From positions 2,480,001 to 2,544,000 of the forward strand of contig NZ_JASSUA010000001.1 in the NCBI RefSeq assembly GCF_030227115.1: 64,000 bases of DNA. Reading direction: 5' to 3'. Under the pieces are notes generated by a model that saw nothing but the letters and a program-made list of their open reading frames with translations, did not search any database and was not told the DNA's origin. A program made the position numbers and the translations under genes. This stretch comes from Marinobacter sp. SS13-12. GTDB lineage: Bacteria > Pseudomonadota > Gammaproteobacteria > Pseudomonadales > Oleiphilaceae. Positions 37,908 through 46,701 of this stretch are shown here, piece by piece; the stretch's first letter is position 1, and each line of letters starts with the position of its first letter.

Positions 37908-38540
37908 TTGATTGGTCGTATCCGAGGCATCCTGATCGAGAAATCCCCTGCCCAGGCATTGGTAGAATGTGCCGGGCTGGGCTACGAAGTCGATATTCCC
38001 TACACCACGTTTTTTAACCTGCCTGAAACCGGTGATGAGCTGGTTCTCCATACCCATTTTGTGGTCCGCGAAGACGCCCAGAGCCTTTATGGCTTTTCTT
38101 CCCGACTTGACCGGGACCTGTTTCGCCTTTTGATCAAGGTGAATGGGGTGGGCCCCAAGCTCGCGGCAGGGATTCTCTCGGGGCTGGATGCCAACCAGTT
38201 TATCCGTTGTGTTGAAGCCCGCGACGCCAATGCGCTGGTCAAGCTTCCGGGGGTTGGCAAGAAAACCGCCGAACGGCTGCTTATTGAAATGACGGATCGT
38301 ATAGGGCAACTTGAAGGTCAGTTTACGCCCGGGTCGCCGAATGCGACAGTCAGCACCGGTGCATCGGGTGCCGGGGGCGCAATGGGTCATCATCCGGCGG
38401 AAGAGGCGGAGGCTGCCCTGATCGCCCTTGGCTACAAGCCCCAGGAAGCAACAAAGGCTATCAGCAAGGTGGCTGAAGATGGCATGTCGAGCCAGGAGCT
38501 GATTCGGCTGGCGCTGCGTAATATGATTCCAGCCAGTTAA
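37908..38540 (+). CDS. ruvA: Holliday junction branch-migration protein RuvA
   Basis: Tetrameric DNA-binding component that targets RuvB to Holliday junctions. The 210-residue protein has the N-terminal OB-fold (MIGRIRGILIEKSPAQALVE). Two helix-hairpin-helix motifs follow (KVNGVGPKLAAGIL and KLPGVGKKTAERLL), then a flexible linker rich in G, A and T. The C-terminal RuvB-contact domain is EAEAALIALGYKPQEATKAI. The start is TTG at 37908, which gives exactly the conserved MIGR N-terminus and has GAGGGAG upstream; no ATG is available nearby. Confidence 0.94.
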   Translation: MIGRIRGILIEKSPAQALVECAGLGYEVDIPYTTFFNLPETGDELVLHTHFVVREDAQSLYGFSSRLDRDLFRLLIKVNGVGPKLAAGILSGLDANQFIRCVEARDANALVKLPGVGKKTAERLLIEMTDRIGQLEGQFTPGSPNATVSTGASGAGGAMGHHPAEEAEAALIALGYKPQEATKAISKVAEDGMSSQELIRLALRNMIPAS

Positions 38541-38683
38541 CGGTCCGTCTTTCAGGGCGTTGTGGCGCGTATTGTGTAGAGAGCGTAACGTGACAGCAAA
38601 AGAACGGTTTGTACAATTGGGTCACCATTAACCCGAGACGAGTGTACAGACATGTTGTTGATTCCCTCTGAGCGGGTAGTTCA

Positions 38684-39712
38684 ATGATCGAATCGGATCG
38701 CCTGATTTCATCCCAGGCCGGACAATACGAGGAAGTTCAGGACCGTGCTATCCGCCCCGGCGTGCTGGCGGATTATGTCGGCCAGCCCGCTGTGCGGGAA
38801 CAGATGGAAATTTTCATCTCCGCAGCACGTGGGCGGCAGGAAGCCCTGGACCACGTGCTTATCTTCGGGCCTCCTGGCCTGGGCAAGACCACTCTCGCCA
38901 ATATCATCGCCAATGAAATGGGCGTATCCATCAAGACTACATCCGGGCCGGTGCTGGAGAAAGCCGGCGACCTGGCGGCAATGCTCACCAATCTGGAAGA
39001 AGGCGATGTGCTCTTTATAGACGAGATTCATCGCCTCAGCGCCGCCGTGGAAGAAGTTCTGTATCCGGCCATGGAAGACTACCAGCTGGACATCATGATC
39101 GGGGAGGGCCCGGCGGCACGCTCCATCAAGCTGGACCTGCCGCCATTTACCCTGGTGGGCGCGACCACCCGGGCCGGGCTGCTGACATCACCGCTGCGGG
39201 ATCGCTTTGGTATCGTCCAGCGTCTGGAGTTCTACAACACGAAGGATCTGACCGACATCATCCTTCGATCCGCACGCCTGTCATCCGTCACCATCGACAA
39301 CAACGGCGCCTACGAAATCGCCCGTCGTTCCCGGGGCACACCCCGTATTGCCAACCGTCTGCTGAGACGAGTGCGTGACTTTGCCGAGGTAAAGGCGGAT
39401 GGTTGCATCAGTGAATCCATTGCCGATCAGGCCCTGAACATGCTGAAAGTGGATGCCCTGGGTTTTGATCACATGGACCGACGCTTACTGCTGGCGATGA
39501 TTGAAAAGTTTGACGGTGGCCCGGTGGGCGTTGAAAGCCTGGCGGCAGCTATCAGCGAGGAGCGGGGTACCATTGAAGATGTGCTCGAGCCGTTCCTGAT
39601 TCAGCAGGGGTATATGCTGCGCACGCCCCGGGGTCGAATGGTGACCTCCAGTGCGTATCAACATTTTGGCGTGGTGCCGTCCGGGCCGGAGGGGGAGGAC
39701 CTCTTTGACTGA
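38684..39712 (+). CDS. ruvB: Holliday junction branch-migration ATPase RuvB
   Basis: AAA+ hexameric motor that drives branch migration with RuvA. The 342-residue protein has Walker A GPPGLGKT at residues 62-69, Walker B in [10 protein letters not shown], sensor 1 in LVGATTRAG and sensor 2 near [19 protein letters not shown]-terminal winged helix follows ([17 protein letters not shown]). A 143-base gap separates it from ruvA, so it may have its own promoter; no LexA box was recognised there. Its last eight bases overlap the TTG start of ybgC. Confidence 0.95.
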   Translation: MIESDRLISSQAGQYEEVQDRAIRPGVLADYVGQPAVREQMEIFISAARGRQEALDHVLIFGPPGLGKTTLANIIANEMGVSIKTTSGPVLEKAGDLAAMLTNLEEGDVLFIDEIHRLSAAVEEVLYPAMEDYQLDIMIGEGPAARSIKLDLPPFTLVGATTRAGLLTSPLRDRFGIVQRLEFYNTKDLTDIILRSARLSSVTIDNNGAYEIARRSRGTPRIANRLLRRVRDFAEVKADGCISESIADQALNMLKVDALGFDHMDRRLLLAMIEKFDGGPVGVESLAAAISEERGTIEDVLEPFLIQQGYMLRTPRGRMVTSSAYQHFGVVPSGPEGEDLFD

Positions 39713-40148
39713 TCGTTACGAGCCATCGTCCGGCCTGCCGGTCAGAGTCTATATTGAAGACACAGATGCCGGTGGCATTGTGTACCATGCCAAATACCTG
39801 CACTACATGGAGCGTGCCCGAACCGAGTGGGTGCGAAGCCGGGGTGTCGGCCTGCGGGCAGGGCTGGCGGATAATGTCAGTTATGTGGTCCAGCGTCTGT
39901 CCATTCATTACGGGGCGCCGGCGAAGCTGGACGATGAGTTACGGGTGACTGCAGAGCCGGTGGCATTCGGCCGGGTCTGGATGGATTTTCGTCAGCTGGT
40001 AGTTAGGGTTCCGGATGAGGCTGTGCTGGCGTCTGCGGATGTTCGCGTGGCCTGTATCGCTCTGGATTCCGGCCGGCCCCGGCGGCTACCCGAAAATATG
40101 CTGGAATTGCTGGAAAACGACCGGAAAACCAATTCACAAGTGGAATAA
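39705..40148 (+). CDS. ybgC: Tol-Pal associated acyl-CoA thioesterase YbgC
   Basis: A 147-residue hotdog-fold thioesterase that is the usual first gene of tol-pal operons; E. coli YbgC acts on short or long acyl-CoA near the membrane. Catalytic Asp is in the family motif [22 protein letters not shown], quoted here only in part: [14 protein letters not shown]. The start is TTG at 39705 inside the ruvB end, with GGGGGAGG about six bases upstream; extending to 39651 adds unrelated residues. tolQ follows after 14 bases. Confidence 0.9.
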   Translation: MTDRYEPSSGLPVRVYIEDTDAGGIVYHAKYLHYMERARTEWVRSRGVGLRAGLADNVSYVVQRLSIHYGAPAKLDDELRVTAEPVAFGRVWMDFRQLVVRVPDEAVLASADVRVACIALDSGRPRRLPENMLELLENDRKTNSQVE

Positions 40149-40162
40149 TCCAGGAGTAAAAG

Positions 40163-40852
40163 GTGGAGTCAGAAGTTTCTGTTTGGTATCTCATCGCCAA
40201 TGCCGGGGTGCTGGTTCAGCTGGTCATGCTGTTGCTTGCCCTGGCTTCCATTGTCTCCTGGGCGCTTATTTTCCAGCGCCTTCAGGTGTTCCGCAAGGCA
40301 AAGCAGGCGCAGAATGCCTTTGAGGAGCGTTTCTGGTCCGGCATGGACCTGGGGCAGCTGTACCGTGAAGTGAACAGCGACCCCACGCCGTTTTCCGGCA
40401 TGGAATCCCTGTTCCGTGCAGGCTTCAAGGAGTTCTCGCGCCTGCGCCAGCAAAGCCGTGATGCCGATGCCGTTATGGAAGGCACTCAGCGGGCCATGCG
40501 TGTAGCGTTCTCCCGGGAACAGGAAAGGCTGGAATTGCACCTGCCATTCCTGGCAACGGTAGGTTCCACCAGTCCCTATGTGGGTCTGTTTGGTACCGTC
40601 TGGGGCATCATGAATTCTTTCCGCGGGCTGGCACAGGTGCAACAGGCCACGCTGGCAACGGTCGCACCGGGTATTTCCGAAGCATTGATCGCCACGGCCA
40701 TGGGCCTGTTCGCGGCGATTCCCGCGGTTATCGCTTACAACCGGTTCTCGTCAATCTCGGACGCATTGCTGAAGAACTACGAAACCTTTGCCGAGGAGTT
40801 TTCCAGCATTCTCCATCGCCGGGTACACAGCAGCGAGCAAACAGCTACGTGA
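40163..40852 (+). CDS. tolQ: Tol-Pal system proton channel subunit TolQ
   Basis: Inner-membrane MotA/TolQ/ExbB-family protein that, with TolR, uses the proton gradient to energise TolA. The 229-residue protein has three membrane helices: about residues 10-35 (LIANAGVLVQLVMLLLALAS), 135-160 (GSTSPYVGLFGTVWGIMNSF) and 168-190 (TVAPGISEALIATAMGLFAA). The helix-2/3 motifs GLFGTVWGI and EALIATAMGL are signature. GTG start at 40163 with CAGGAG upstream; no closer ATG fits. Part of ybgC-tolQRAB-pal-cpoB. Confidence 0.95.
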   Translation: MESEVSVWYLIANAGVLVQLVMLLLALASIVSWALIFQRLQVFRKAKQAQNAFEERFWSGMDLGQLYREVNSDPTPFSGMESLFRAGFKEFSRLRQQSRDADAVMEGTQRAMRVAFSREQERLELHLPFLATVGSTSPYVGLFGTVWGIMNSFRGLAQVQQATLATVAPGISEALIATAMGLFAAIPAVIAYNRFSSISDALLKNYETFAEEFSSILHRRVHSSEQTAT

Positions 40853-40895
40853 TGAGCGTCGTCGTTAACAGGCAGACCTTCGGGAGTACAGGAAC

Positions 40896-41342
40896 ATGAA
40901 AGGCATGGGAATGATGCCGGCACACCGCCGCAAGCCGATGTCGGAGATTAACGTCGTGCCCTACATCGACGTGATGCTGGTGCTGCTGATCATCTTCATG
41001 GTGACAGCGCCAATGCTGACGCAGGGTGTCAAGGTGGATTTGCCGGAAACAACCTCCGAGCCAATCCAGTCCGACAAGAACGTGGAATCCATTGTGGTGT
41101 CGGTTGACAGCAATGGCGCGTATTTCATGGATGTAGGCGACGAAAGCAGCGATCCGATGTCGCTGGGCGATGTACGGGAGCGAATCTCCAAGATCCTGTC
41201 CCAGCGTACCGACCGCGAAGTTCTGGTGCGCGGTGACGAGCATGTGGAATACGGTACGGTGGTTCGCCTGATGTCCCAGTTGCAGGCGGCGGGCGCCACC
41301 AATGTGGGTCTGATTACCGAAGCACCAACCAACGATGAGTGA
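40896..41342 (+). CDS. tolR: Tol-Pal system subunit TolR
   Basis: A 148-residue ExbD/TolR protein with one N-terminal membrane helix (about residues 22-42) and a periplasmic domain. The channel-lining Asp sits in INVVPYIDVMLVLLIIFMV, and MVTAPMLTQGVKVDLPE follows. The periplasmic part (residues 60-148) forms the dimeric peptidoglycan-binding fold. It works with TolQ as the proton-driven stator. The start MKGMGMMPAHRRKPMSEIN is longer than in E. coli by a few residues but has a usable GGAGTACAGGA site upstream. Confidence 0.94.
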   Translation: MKGMGMMPAHRRKPMSEINVVPYIDVMLVLLIIFMVTAPMLTQGVKVDLPETTSEPIQSDKNVESIVVSVDSNGAYFMDVGDESSDPMSLGDVRERISKILSQRTDREVLVRGDEHVEYGTVVRLMSQLQAAGATNVGLITEAPTNDE

Positions 41343-41363
41343 GCACAGGGCAGGCAGGTTTTT

Positions 41364-42404
41364 GTGAGAGGTCATGAGCGTGATGTAATCAGTACGGGGC
41401 AGCCACCCTGGAAGTCGCCTGTCGCACTGTCCATCCTGATGCATGGGCTGGTTCTGGGGGTGGCATTGGCGGGCTGGTCCTGGTCTGTTCCCAGGGATGA
41501 CCCGCAGCCGCCCAGTATCTCTGCGCGACTGGTCACCCAGAACGAACCCGAGCCCAGCCCTGTCACAGAACCGGTAGACCAGCCTGACCGGGACGAAGAG
41601 CGGCGGCAGGAGGAGCAGGAGAAACAGCGGCAGGAAGAGGCTGAGCGACAGAAAGCCGAGGAAGAGGAGCGTGCCCGCCAGGAGGTGCGTCGCATCCAGC
41701 AGGAAAAGGAACGCGAGCAGGAACGTCAGCGTCAGGAGGAAGAGGCGCAGCGCGAGCGGGAGCAGCAGCGTAAGGCGGAGGAAGAAGCCGCCCGCCAGAA
41801 AGCCGAGGCAGAAGCGAAGGAACGTGAACGCCAGAAAGCCGAGGAAGAGAAGCGCCGCCAGGAAGAAGCTGCCCGCAAGGCCGCCGAAGAAAAACGGCGG
41901 GCCGAAGAGCAGCGTAAGCAAGAAGAGGCGGAGCGCAAGGCACGGGAAGAACGGGAACGGTTGGAAGCCGAGCGCAAACGCAAAGAGCGTGAGCGTCGTC
42001 TGCAAGAGCAGCAACTGGAAGCCCTGGCGGATCAGGCGCAACAGGAGCGCGCAGCCGAGGAGCGGGAGCGCCGCGAAGCGGCTGCAGCAAAAGCACGCGA
42101 AACCCAGATGTTGTCGGAAAGCCAGAAATACCAGGCGTTGATTCGTGAGCGGCTAAGCCAGGCCTGGTATCCACCGTCGTCGGCAACCGAGGAAATGACC
42201 GCAAGGTTGCAGATAACCCTGCTACCCACCGGTGAACTTGCGTCGGTAAAGCTTGTCTCCAGCAGTGGTAACACCGCGTTTGATAACTCGGCATTGGGGG
42301 CAGTGAAATCGCTGAACCGGTATCCAATTCCGGATGATCGTGACACATTTGAACGCTATTTCCGCCAGTTTACGATTGAGTTCAATCCCCGGCGGTTAAG
42401 ATAA
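41364..42404 (+). CDS. tolA: Tol-Pal system protein TolA
   Basis: Transperiplasmic linker between TolQR and Pal/TolB, needed for outer-membrane constriction and integrity. The 346-residue protein has a single N-terminal anchor (about residues 20-42, VALSILMHGLVLGVALAGWS) with the SxxxH-like His in the helix. A very long charged coiled coil (about 70-255) of K/R/E/A/Q repeats follows. The C-terminal TonB/TolA domain carries LPTGELASVKLVSSSGNTAF. GTG start at 41364. The repetitive coding DNA of the coiled coil produces spurious antisense reading frames. Confidence 0.93.
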   Translation: MRGHERDVISTGQPPWKSPVALSILMHGLVLGVALAGWSWSVPRDDPQPPSISARLVTQNEPEPSPVTEPVDQPDRDEERRQEEQEKQRQEEAERQKAEEEERARQEVRRIQQEKEREQERQRQEEEAQREREQQRKAEEEAARQKAEAEAKERERQKAEEEKRRQEEAARKAAEEKRRAEEQRKQEEAERKAREERERLEAERKRKERERRLQEQQLEALADQAQQERAAEERERREAAAAKARETQMLSESQKYQALIRERLSQAWYPPSSATEEMTARLQITLLPTGELASVKLVSSSGNTAFDNSALGAVKSLNRYPIPDDRDTFERYFRQFTIEFNPRRLR

Positions 42405-42421
42405 GGATGATGGGACCACAG

Positions 42422-43747
42422 ATGACGAACCGGACAAGTACAGGCAGACAGCTCTCAGGAGCTGCAGTGACATGGTTGTTGGCGATTGCCGTAATGATCG
42501 GAAGCAGCCCGGCCAGTGCCGAATTGCTGATACGGATTACCGAGGGGGCAGACTCTGCCATTCCGGTAGCCGTCGTTCCCTTTTCAGAGACCGGAGTCTT
42601 GCCGGCGGGCGACAAGATAAGCAGTATTGTGCAGGACGATCTCTCCATGACTGGTGAATTCCGCCCTCTGCCTGCGGAAAAAATGCTCAGCCTGCCTTCG
42701 AAAGGCGAGGACGTGTACTTCCGCGACTGGCGGCTGCTTGGCCAACGCTATGTGTTGGTCGGTCAGTTGACACGCAAGGGCGACAAGGTCGAGGCGCGCT
42801 ACGAACTGTTCGATGTAAATCGTGAAGAGCGGATCATGGGGGCAACAGCTTCTTCCTCGGTCAACAGCACCCGAAGCCTGGCCCATCACATCAGTGACCG
42901 CGTGTACGAAGCCATTACCGGTGTGCCCGGGGCATTTTCCACCAAGCTGGCCTACGTCACGCTGCAACGCTCCGGTAGTGAACCACTGTACCGTCTCCAG
43001 GTCAGCGACGTGGATGGCAAGCGGGCGCGGGTACGACTGGAAAGTGATGAGCCCATCCTCTCTCCAGCCTGGTCACCGGATGGGGAGAAACTTGCCTACG
43101 TGTCGTTCGAAACCGGCAAGCCGGCTATTTACATTCATGAGCTTTCATCGGGCAATCGCACCCGGATTGCCGACTTCCCCGGCCTGAACTCGGCACCGGC
43201 TTTTTCGCCGGATGGCCGCTCAATTCTGCTTACGCTGTCGAAGGATGGCAACGCGGAAATCTACAGGATGGATATTCAGAGCCGTTCATTGAAAAGACTC
43301 ACCAACCACTGGTCCATTGATACCGAGCCTACCTGGGATCATACCGGGGGGGGGTTCTTCTTTACCTCTGACCGATCCGGCGGGCCCCAGATTTATCATA
43401 AGTCCAGCGAGGAAGCGGCGCCCCGCAGGATTACCTTTGGCAGCCGCTACAATGCCCGGCCGCGCGCCGACAATGACGGTAAATACGTCTATTATGTGCA
43501 TCAGCGGGACAGCTCGTTCCACATAGCCCGGACCGACCTGAGGACGGAGGAAGAGACAATCCTGACTCGCACCGGCTCCGATGAGTCACCCAGTATTTCG
43601 CCAAACGGCCGGATGCTGATCTATGCAACAAAGCAGGGCGCCAACAGTGTACTAACTGTAATTGCCGCAGACGGCGGCGCGGCCTATAGTCTGCCGGCCT
43701 CGGAGGGTGATGTGCGCGATCCGGCATGGTCGCCGATCGTTCGGTAA
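42422..43747 (+). CDS. tolB: Tol-Pal system periplasmic protein TolB
   Basis: Soluble periplasmic protein that binds Pal and the TolA/colicin box. Signal peptide (MTNRTSTGRQLSGAAVTWLL, cleavage near SPASA-E), an N-terminal alpha/beta domain and a six-bladed beta-propeller with repeated WSPDG/FSPDG motifs (SPAWSPDGEKLAYVS, APAFSPDGRSILLT). The start at 42422 has GGGA six bases upstream. An ATG at 42407 immediately abuts AAGG and is less likely; the mature protein is the same. 441 residues, near the E. coli 430. Confidence 0.94.
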   Translation: MTNRTSTGRQLSGAAVTWLLAIAVMIGSSPASAELLIRITEGADSAIPVAVVPFSETGVLPAGDKISSIVQDDLSMTGEFRPLPAEKMLSLPSKGEDVYFRDWRLLGQRYVLVGQLTRKGDKVEARYELFDVNREERIMGATASSSVNSTRSLAHHISDRVYEAITGVPGAFSTKLAYVTLQRSGSEPLYRLQVSDVDGKRARVRLESDEPILSPAWSPDGEKLAYVSFETGKPAIYIHELSSGNRTRIADFPGLNSAPAFSPDGRSILLTLSKDGNAEIYRMDIQSRSLKRLTNHWSIDTEPTWDHTGGGFFFTSDRSGGPQIYHKSSEEAAPRRITFGSRYNARPRADNDGKYVYYVHQRDSSFHIARTDLRTEEETILTRTGSDESPSISPNGRMLIYATKQGANSVLTVIAADGGAAYSLPASEGDVRDPAWSPIVR

Positions 43748-43820
43748 AACCGGAACTCCGGACTCAACAGATTCGTTCTTATTCAAGTACTACAGACTGT
43801 CAAAAAGGAAGGAAATGATT

Positions 43821-44399
43821 ATGAAACTAGCAGCTCACCACAAATTGTTTGCCATGGCTCTGTCCCTGGGCCTGATCGCCGGTTGTAGCAGTACGGGTGA
43901 TACCACTGAAGATGGCGCCTATGGCTCTGATGTATCTGCTGTAGATCAGGAAGGCGGCAGCACAGTTTACGGCGGTGATGATGAGGGTGGCGTATCCTCC
44001 TCGGAAATGACTGAAGAGCAGCGCCGTGCCGCTGAAGCCCGTGCCGAACGCGCCGAAGCAGAAGCGATGCGTGAAATCACCACCTTCTACTTCGATTTTG
44101 ACACCGCCGAGATCAAGTCTGAAGCCCGTGAAGTGCTGGTTGCCCACGCCCGCTATCTGCAGGCCAACCCTGGCCGGAATGTACGCATTGAAGGTCACGC
44201 CGACGAGCGTGGCACCAAGGAGTACAACCTGGCACTGGGCGAGCGTCGCGCCAACGCCATTGAGCGCTTCCTGATCGTGAACGGCGCATCACGTGGCCAG
44301 ATGGAAACCATCAGCTACGGTGAAGAGAAGCCGGCCGTTATGGGTTCCAGTGAAAGCGCATGGGCCCAGAACCGTCGCGTTGAACTTGTTTTCCAGTAA
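43821..44399 (+). CDS. pal: Peptidoglycan-associated lipoprotein Pal
   Basis: Outer-membrane lipoprotein that ties the membrane to peptidoglycan. The start at 43821 (MKLAAHHKLF) has AAGGAAGGA about seven bases upstream. The lipobox LIAGC places the lipidated Cys at residue 22. An acidic linker and a helical EAEAMREITT lead into the OmpA-like domain with FYFDFDTAEIKSEAREVL and the peptidoglycan-binding NVRIEGHADERGTKEYN. 192 residues, slightly longer than E. coli Pal (173) because of the acidic linker. Confidence 0.94.
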   Translation: MKLAAHHKLFAMALSLGLIAGCSSTGDTTEDGAYGSDVSAVDQEGGSTVYGGDDEGGVSSSEMTEEQRRAAEARAERAEAEAMREITTFYFDFDTAEIKSEAREVLVAHARYLQANPGRNVRIEGHADERGTKEYNLALGERRANAIERFLIVNGASRGQMETISYGEEKPAVMGSSESAWAQNRRVELVFQ

Positions 44400-44411
44400 C
44401 AGGCGAACCCC

Positions 44412-45185
44412 ATGAGACATCTGCTCATGGCGACAGTGCTGCTCCCGCTGGCCTTAGGGCCGGCGGGTAGCGCCCTGGCGCAATCCGTTTCTCCGATGTT
44501 CCAGGACAATTCGTCGGAAGCCGAGCGCAAGGCCGGTAACAGTCAGGCCAACGCAGAGCTGTTTTACATGATCCAGCAATTGCAGGGCGAACTTCGCCGG
44601 CTGCAGGGGCGGGTCGAAGAGCAGCAAAACCTGATTGACCGTCTGACCAAGCAATCGCGTGACCGCTATATTGATCTTGACCAGCGGATCCTGAAGCTCT
44701 CTGAAAAAGTGGCTGAAGCACCGGCGCCTAGTTCCGCTGCCAGTGATTCTGATGCCGGAGGGGGCAGTTCCGGAGTAAAAACCAGAATCTACCGTCAACC
44801 TTCTGACGACGAACGACGCGCCTATGACAAGGTCCAGACGCTTATTCATCAGGACAAGAACTACGACCAGGCCATTAACGGGCTGTATGACTTTATTGAT
44901 GAGTACGAAGAGGGCGACCTTACTGTAAACGCCTATTACTGGCTGGGTGAGGTGTATCTGGTCGAGAATCAGCTTGAGCAGGCCCGTCAGGCGTTCACCA
45001 TCGTCGCCACCCGTTACGGGGATCATCGCAAGGCTCCGGACGCGGTGTACAAGCTTGGTGTCACACTGGATCGGCTGGGTAACAAGGACCAGGCCCGGTC
45101 ACGCATGGAAACCGTGGTTGAGGATTACCCGGATACCAGTGCCGCAAAGCTGGCACAAAAGTATCTGGATTCCGGTAGTACCTGA
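44412..45185 (+). CDS. cpoB: Cell division coordinator CpoB (YbgF)
   Basis: Periplasmic TPR protein that links Tol-Pal constriction to peptidoglycan synthesis by PBP1B in E. coli. The 257-residue protein has a signal peptide (cleavage near ALAQS). A short trimerising coiled coil follows at about 48-95 (MIQQLQGELRRLQGRVEEQQ), then a Ser/Gly linker. Three TPR units begin near residue 135 (AYDKVQTLIHQDKNYDQAI, AYYWLGEVYLVENQLEQARQ, AVYKLGVTLDRLGNKDQARS). Last gene of the tol-pal unit, about 85 bases before the tRNA-Lys pair. Confidence 0.93.
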   Translation: MRHLLMATVLLPLALGPAGSALAQSVSPMFQDNSSEAERKAGNSQANAELFYMIQQLQGELRRLQGRVEEQQNLIDRLTKQSRDRYIDLDQRILKLSEKVAEAPAPSSAASDSDAGGGSSGVKTRIYRQPSDDERRAYDKVQTLIHQDKNYDQAINGLYDFIDEYEEGDLTVNAYYWLGEVYLVENQLEQARQAFTIVATRYGDHRKAPDAVYKLGVTLDRLGNKDQARSRMETVVEDYPDTSAAKLAQKYLDSGST

Positions 45186-45229
45186 TTTCCGTTGGCGTGA
45201 AGAATGTTGAGAAACCTGGGAATTAGGGG

Positions 45230-45257
45230 TTGATCGGCGCTGAAAAATCATTACTAT
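45230..45257 (+). promoter_or_regulatory. Promoter of the tRNA-Lys pair
   Basis: TTGATC (45230-45235) and TACTAT (45252-45257) with a 16-base spacer precede the first tRNA-Lys. The region after the -10 is GC-rich (ATGCGCC), as in stringently controlled stable-RNA promoters. Confidence 0.6.
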
Positions 45258-45270
45258 ATGCGCCTCGTTT

Positions 45271-45346
45271 GGGTCGTTAGCTCAGTTGGTAGAGCAGTTG
45301 GCTTTTAACCAATTGGTCGAAGGTTCGAATCCTTCACGACCCACCA
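45271..45346 (+). tRNA. tRNA-Lys (anticodon TTT), first copy
   Basis: A complete 76-base cloverleaf: acceptor stem GGGTCGT/ACGACCC, D-arm TAGCTCAGTTGGTAGA, anticodon loop CTTTTAA (anticodon TTT) and T-loop GGTTCGAATCC. Discriminator A and encoded CCA complete it. Identical to the second copy. Confidence 0.97.
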
Positions 45347-45413
45347 AATTGCGAACGAAGCGGTGGGATAGTTCATCGATTGGTTCCGGGTCCGGAAACG
45401 GGCTGGTAGTTGC

Positions 45414-45489
45414 GGGTCGTTAGCTCAGTTGGTAGAGCAGTTGGCTTTTAACCAATTGGTCGAAGGTTCGAATCCTTCACGACCCACCA
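45414..45489 (+). tRNA. tRNA-Lys (anticodon TTT), second copy
   Basis: Base-for-base identical to the first copy over all 76 positions including CCA, 67 bases downstream. Flanking sequences differ on the 5' side, so the duplication covers essentially the tRNA gene alone. Probably co-transcribed with the first copy and ended by the terminator at 45521. Confidence 0.97.
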
Positions 45490-45520
45490 AAAAAACAGGC
45501 AGCAAATTGCTTTCTGTTGA

Positions 45521-45550
45521 AAAAAAGAGCCTCAGGGCTCTTTTTTTTTG
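45521..45550 (+). terminator. Rho-independent terminator after tRNA-Lys genes
   Basis: Stem GAGCC/GGCTC with loop TCAG is flanked by AAAAAA and a run of nine T, making an extended strong terminator for the tRNA transcript. Confidence 0.85.
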
Positions 45551-45637
45551 GCTGTACGGTCATACATCTGTGGGAAGGGAACGTAACCGACCCGAAGTGA
45601 TATACTCCGCACGTTGACGAAATATAGAGATGCAGTG

Positions 45638-46699
45638 ATGACACGAGGTGAAGACCGTATTCTGGTTCAGGAGCACCTGGCACACCAGGCTGAGCCCAAG
45701 AGCCTCAGTGAGGCAGAAAAAGCCGATCTGGAATCCCGTATCCGAGCCGCCCTGAAGGCCCAGGATGCAGTGCTCGTAGCGCATTATTACACGGACCCGG
45801 ATATTCAACGCCTTGCGGAGGAAACCGGTGGCTGTGTGGCGGACTCCCTTGAAATGGCCCGTTTCGGCAATCAGCACGACGCATCAACCGTTGTCGTCGC
45901 TGGTGTACGCTTTATGGGCGAGACCGCGAAGATTCTCAACCCCGAAAAACGGGTTCTGATGCCAACCCTGGAAGCCACCTGTTCTCTTGATATTGGTTGC
46001 CCGGCCGACGAATTTGCCGAGTTTTGCGATCAGCACCCGGACAGAACCGTAGTGGTGTACGCCAACACCTCCGCCGCCGTGAAGGCCAGGGCCGACTGGG
46101 TGGTGACTTCCAGCTGCGCCCAGGCAATTGTGGAATCACTGGACGCCCGTGGTGAGAAGATTCTCTGGGCGCCGGACAAACACCTTGGCCATTATGTCCA
46201 GAAGACCACCGGGGCTGACGTCCTGTTGTGGGATGGCTCCTGTATCGTTCATGAAGAATTCAAATATCGTGGGCTGGAGGATCTCAAGGCACTGTATCCG
46301 GACGCCGCCGTACTGGTTCACCCGGAATCCCCGGACGCCGTGGTGGAAATGGCCGACGTGGTGGGGTCCACGTCACAACTGATTCACGCGGTACAGACGC
46401 TGCCCAATGAGCAGTTCATTGTGGCGACGGACAACGGTATCTTCTACAAGATGCAGCAGCTGGCGCCCAACAAGACCCTGATCGAAGCTCCCACCGCCGG
46501 AAACGGTGCCACCTGTCGCAGTTGCGCTCACTGTCCGTGGATGGCCATGAACGGGCTGGAGAACCTGCTGTCGGTCATCGAAAACGGAGACCAGGAAGTC
46601 CACGTGGACCCTGAGCTGCGGGAAAAGGCTCTGAAGCCTCTGCACAGGATGCTGGATTTCACCGCCAACATGAATCTGAAGGCCGCCGGCAACGCCTGA
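45638..46699 (+). CDS. nadA: Quinolinate synthase NadA
   Basis: [4Fe-4S] enzyme that condenses iminoaspartate with dihydroxyacetone phosphate to quinolinate in NAD synthesis. The 353-residue protein follows Pseudomonas NadA closely. It has [13 protein letters not shown] and [13 protein letters not shown], with cluster cysteines in [21 protein letters not shown] and the [13 protein letters not shown] region. Start at ATG 45638 ([15 protein letters not shown]) agrees with homologues; upstream TTG 45614 and GTG 45635 are less likely. It converges with bepA with only two bases between the stops. Confidence 0.95.
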   Translation: MTRGEDRILVQEHLAHQAEPKSLSEAEKADLESRIRAALKAQDAVLVAHYYTDPDIQRLAEETGGCVADSLEMARFGNQHDASTVVVAGVRFMGETAKILNPEKRVLMPTLEATCSLDIGCPADEFAEFCDQHPDRTVVVYANTSAAVKARADWVVTSSCAQAIVESLDARGEKILWAPDKHLGHYVQKTTGADVLLWDGSCIVHEEFKYRGLEDLKALYPDAAVLVHPESPDAVVEMADVVGSTSQLIHAVQTLPNEQFIVATDNGIFYKMQQLAPNKTLIEAPTAGNGATCRSCAHCPWMAMNGLENLLSVIENGDQEVHVDPELREKALKPLHRMLDFTANMNLKAAGNA

Positions 46700-46701
46700 A
46701 A

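Noticed and set aside
38541..38683. Possible LexA/SOS box before ruvB
   Set aside because: GTGTACAGACAT and nearby sequences lack the paired CTGT-N8-ACAG halves, so no SOS operator can be supported.
40845..42041. Hydrophobic Leu/Phe-rich minus-strand frame opposite tolR and tolA, resembling a membrane protein
   Set aside because: Reverse complement of Lys/Glu coiled-coil codons gives Leu/Phe runs automatically; it is an artefact of tolA.
41570..42070. Possible repeat array or CRISPR
   Set aside because: The repetition is irregular coding sequence for the TolA coiled coil, with no fixed repeat-spacer pattern.
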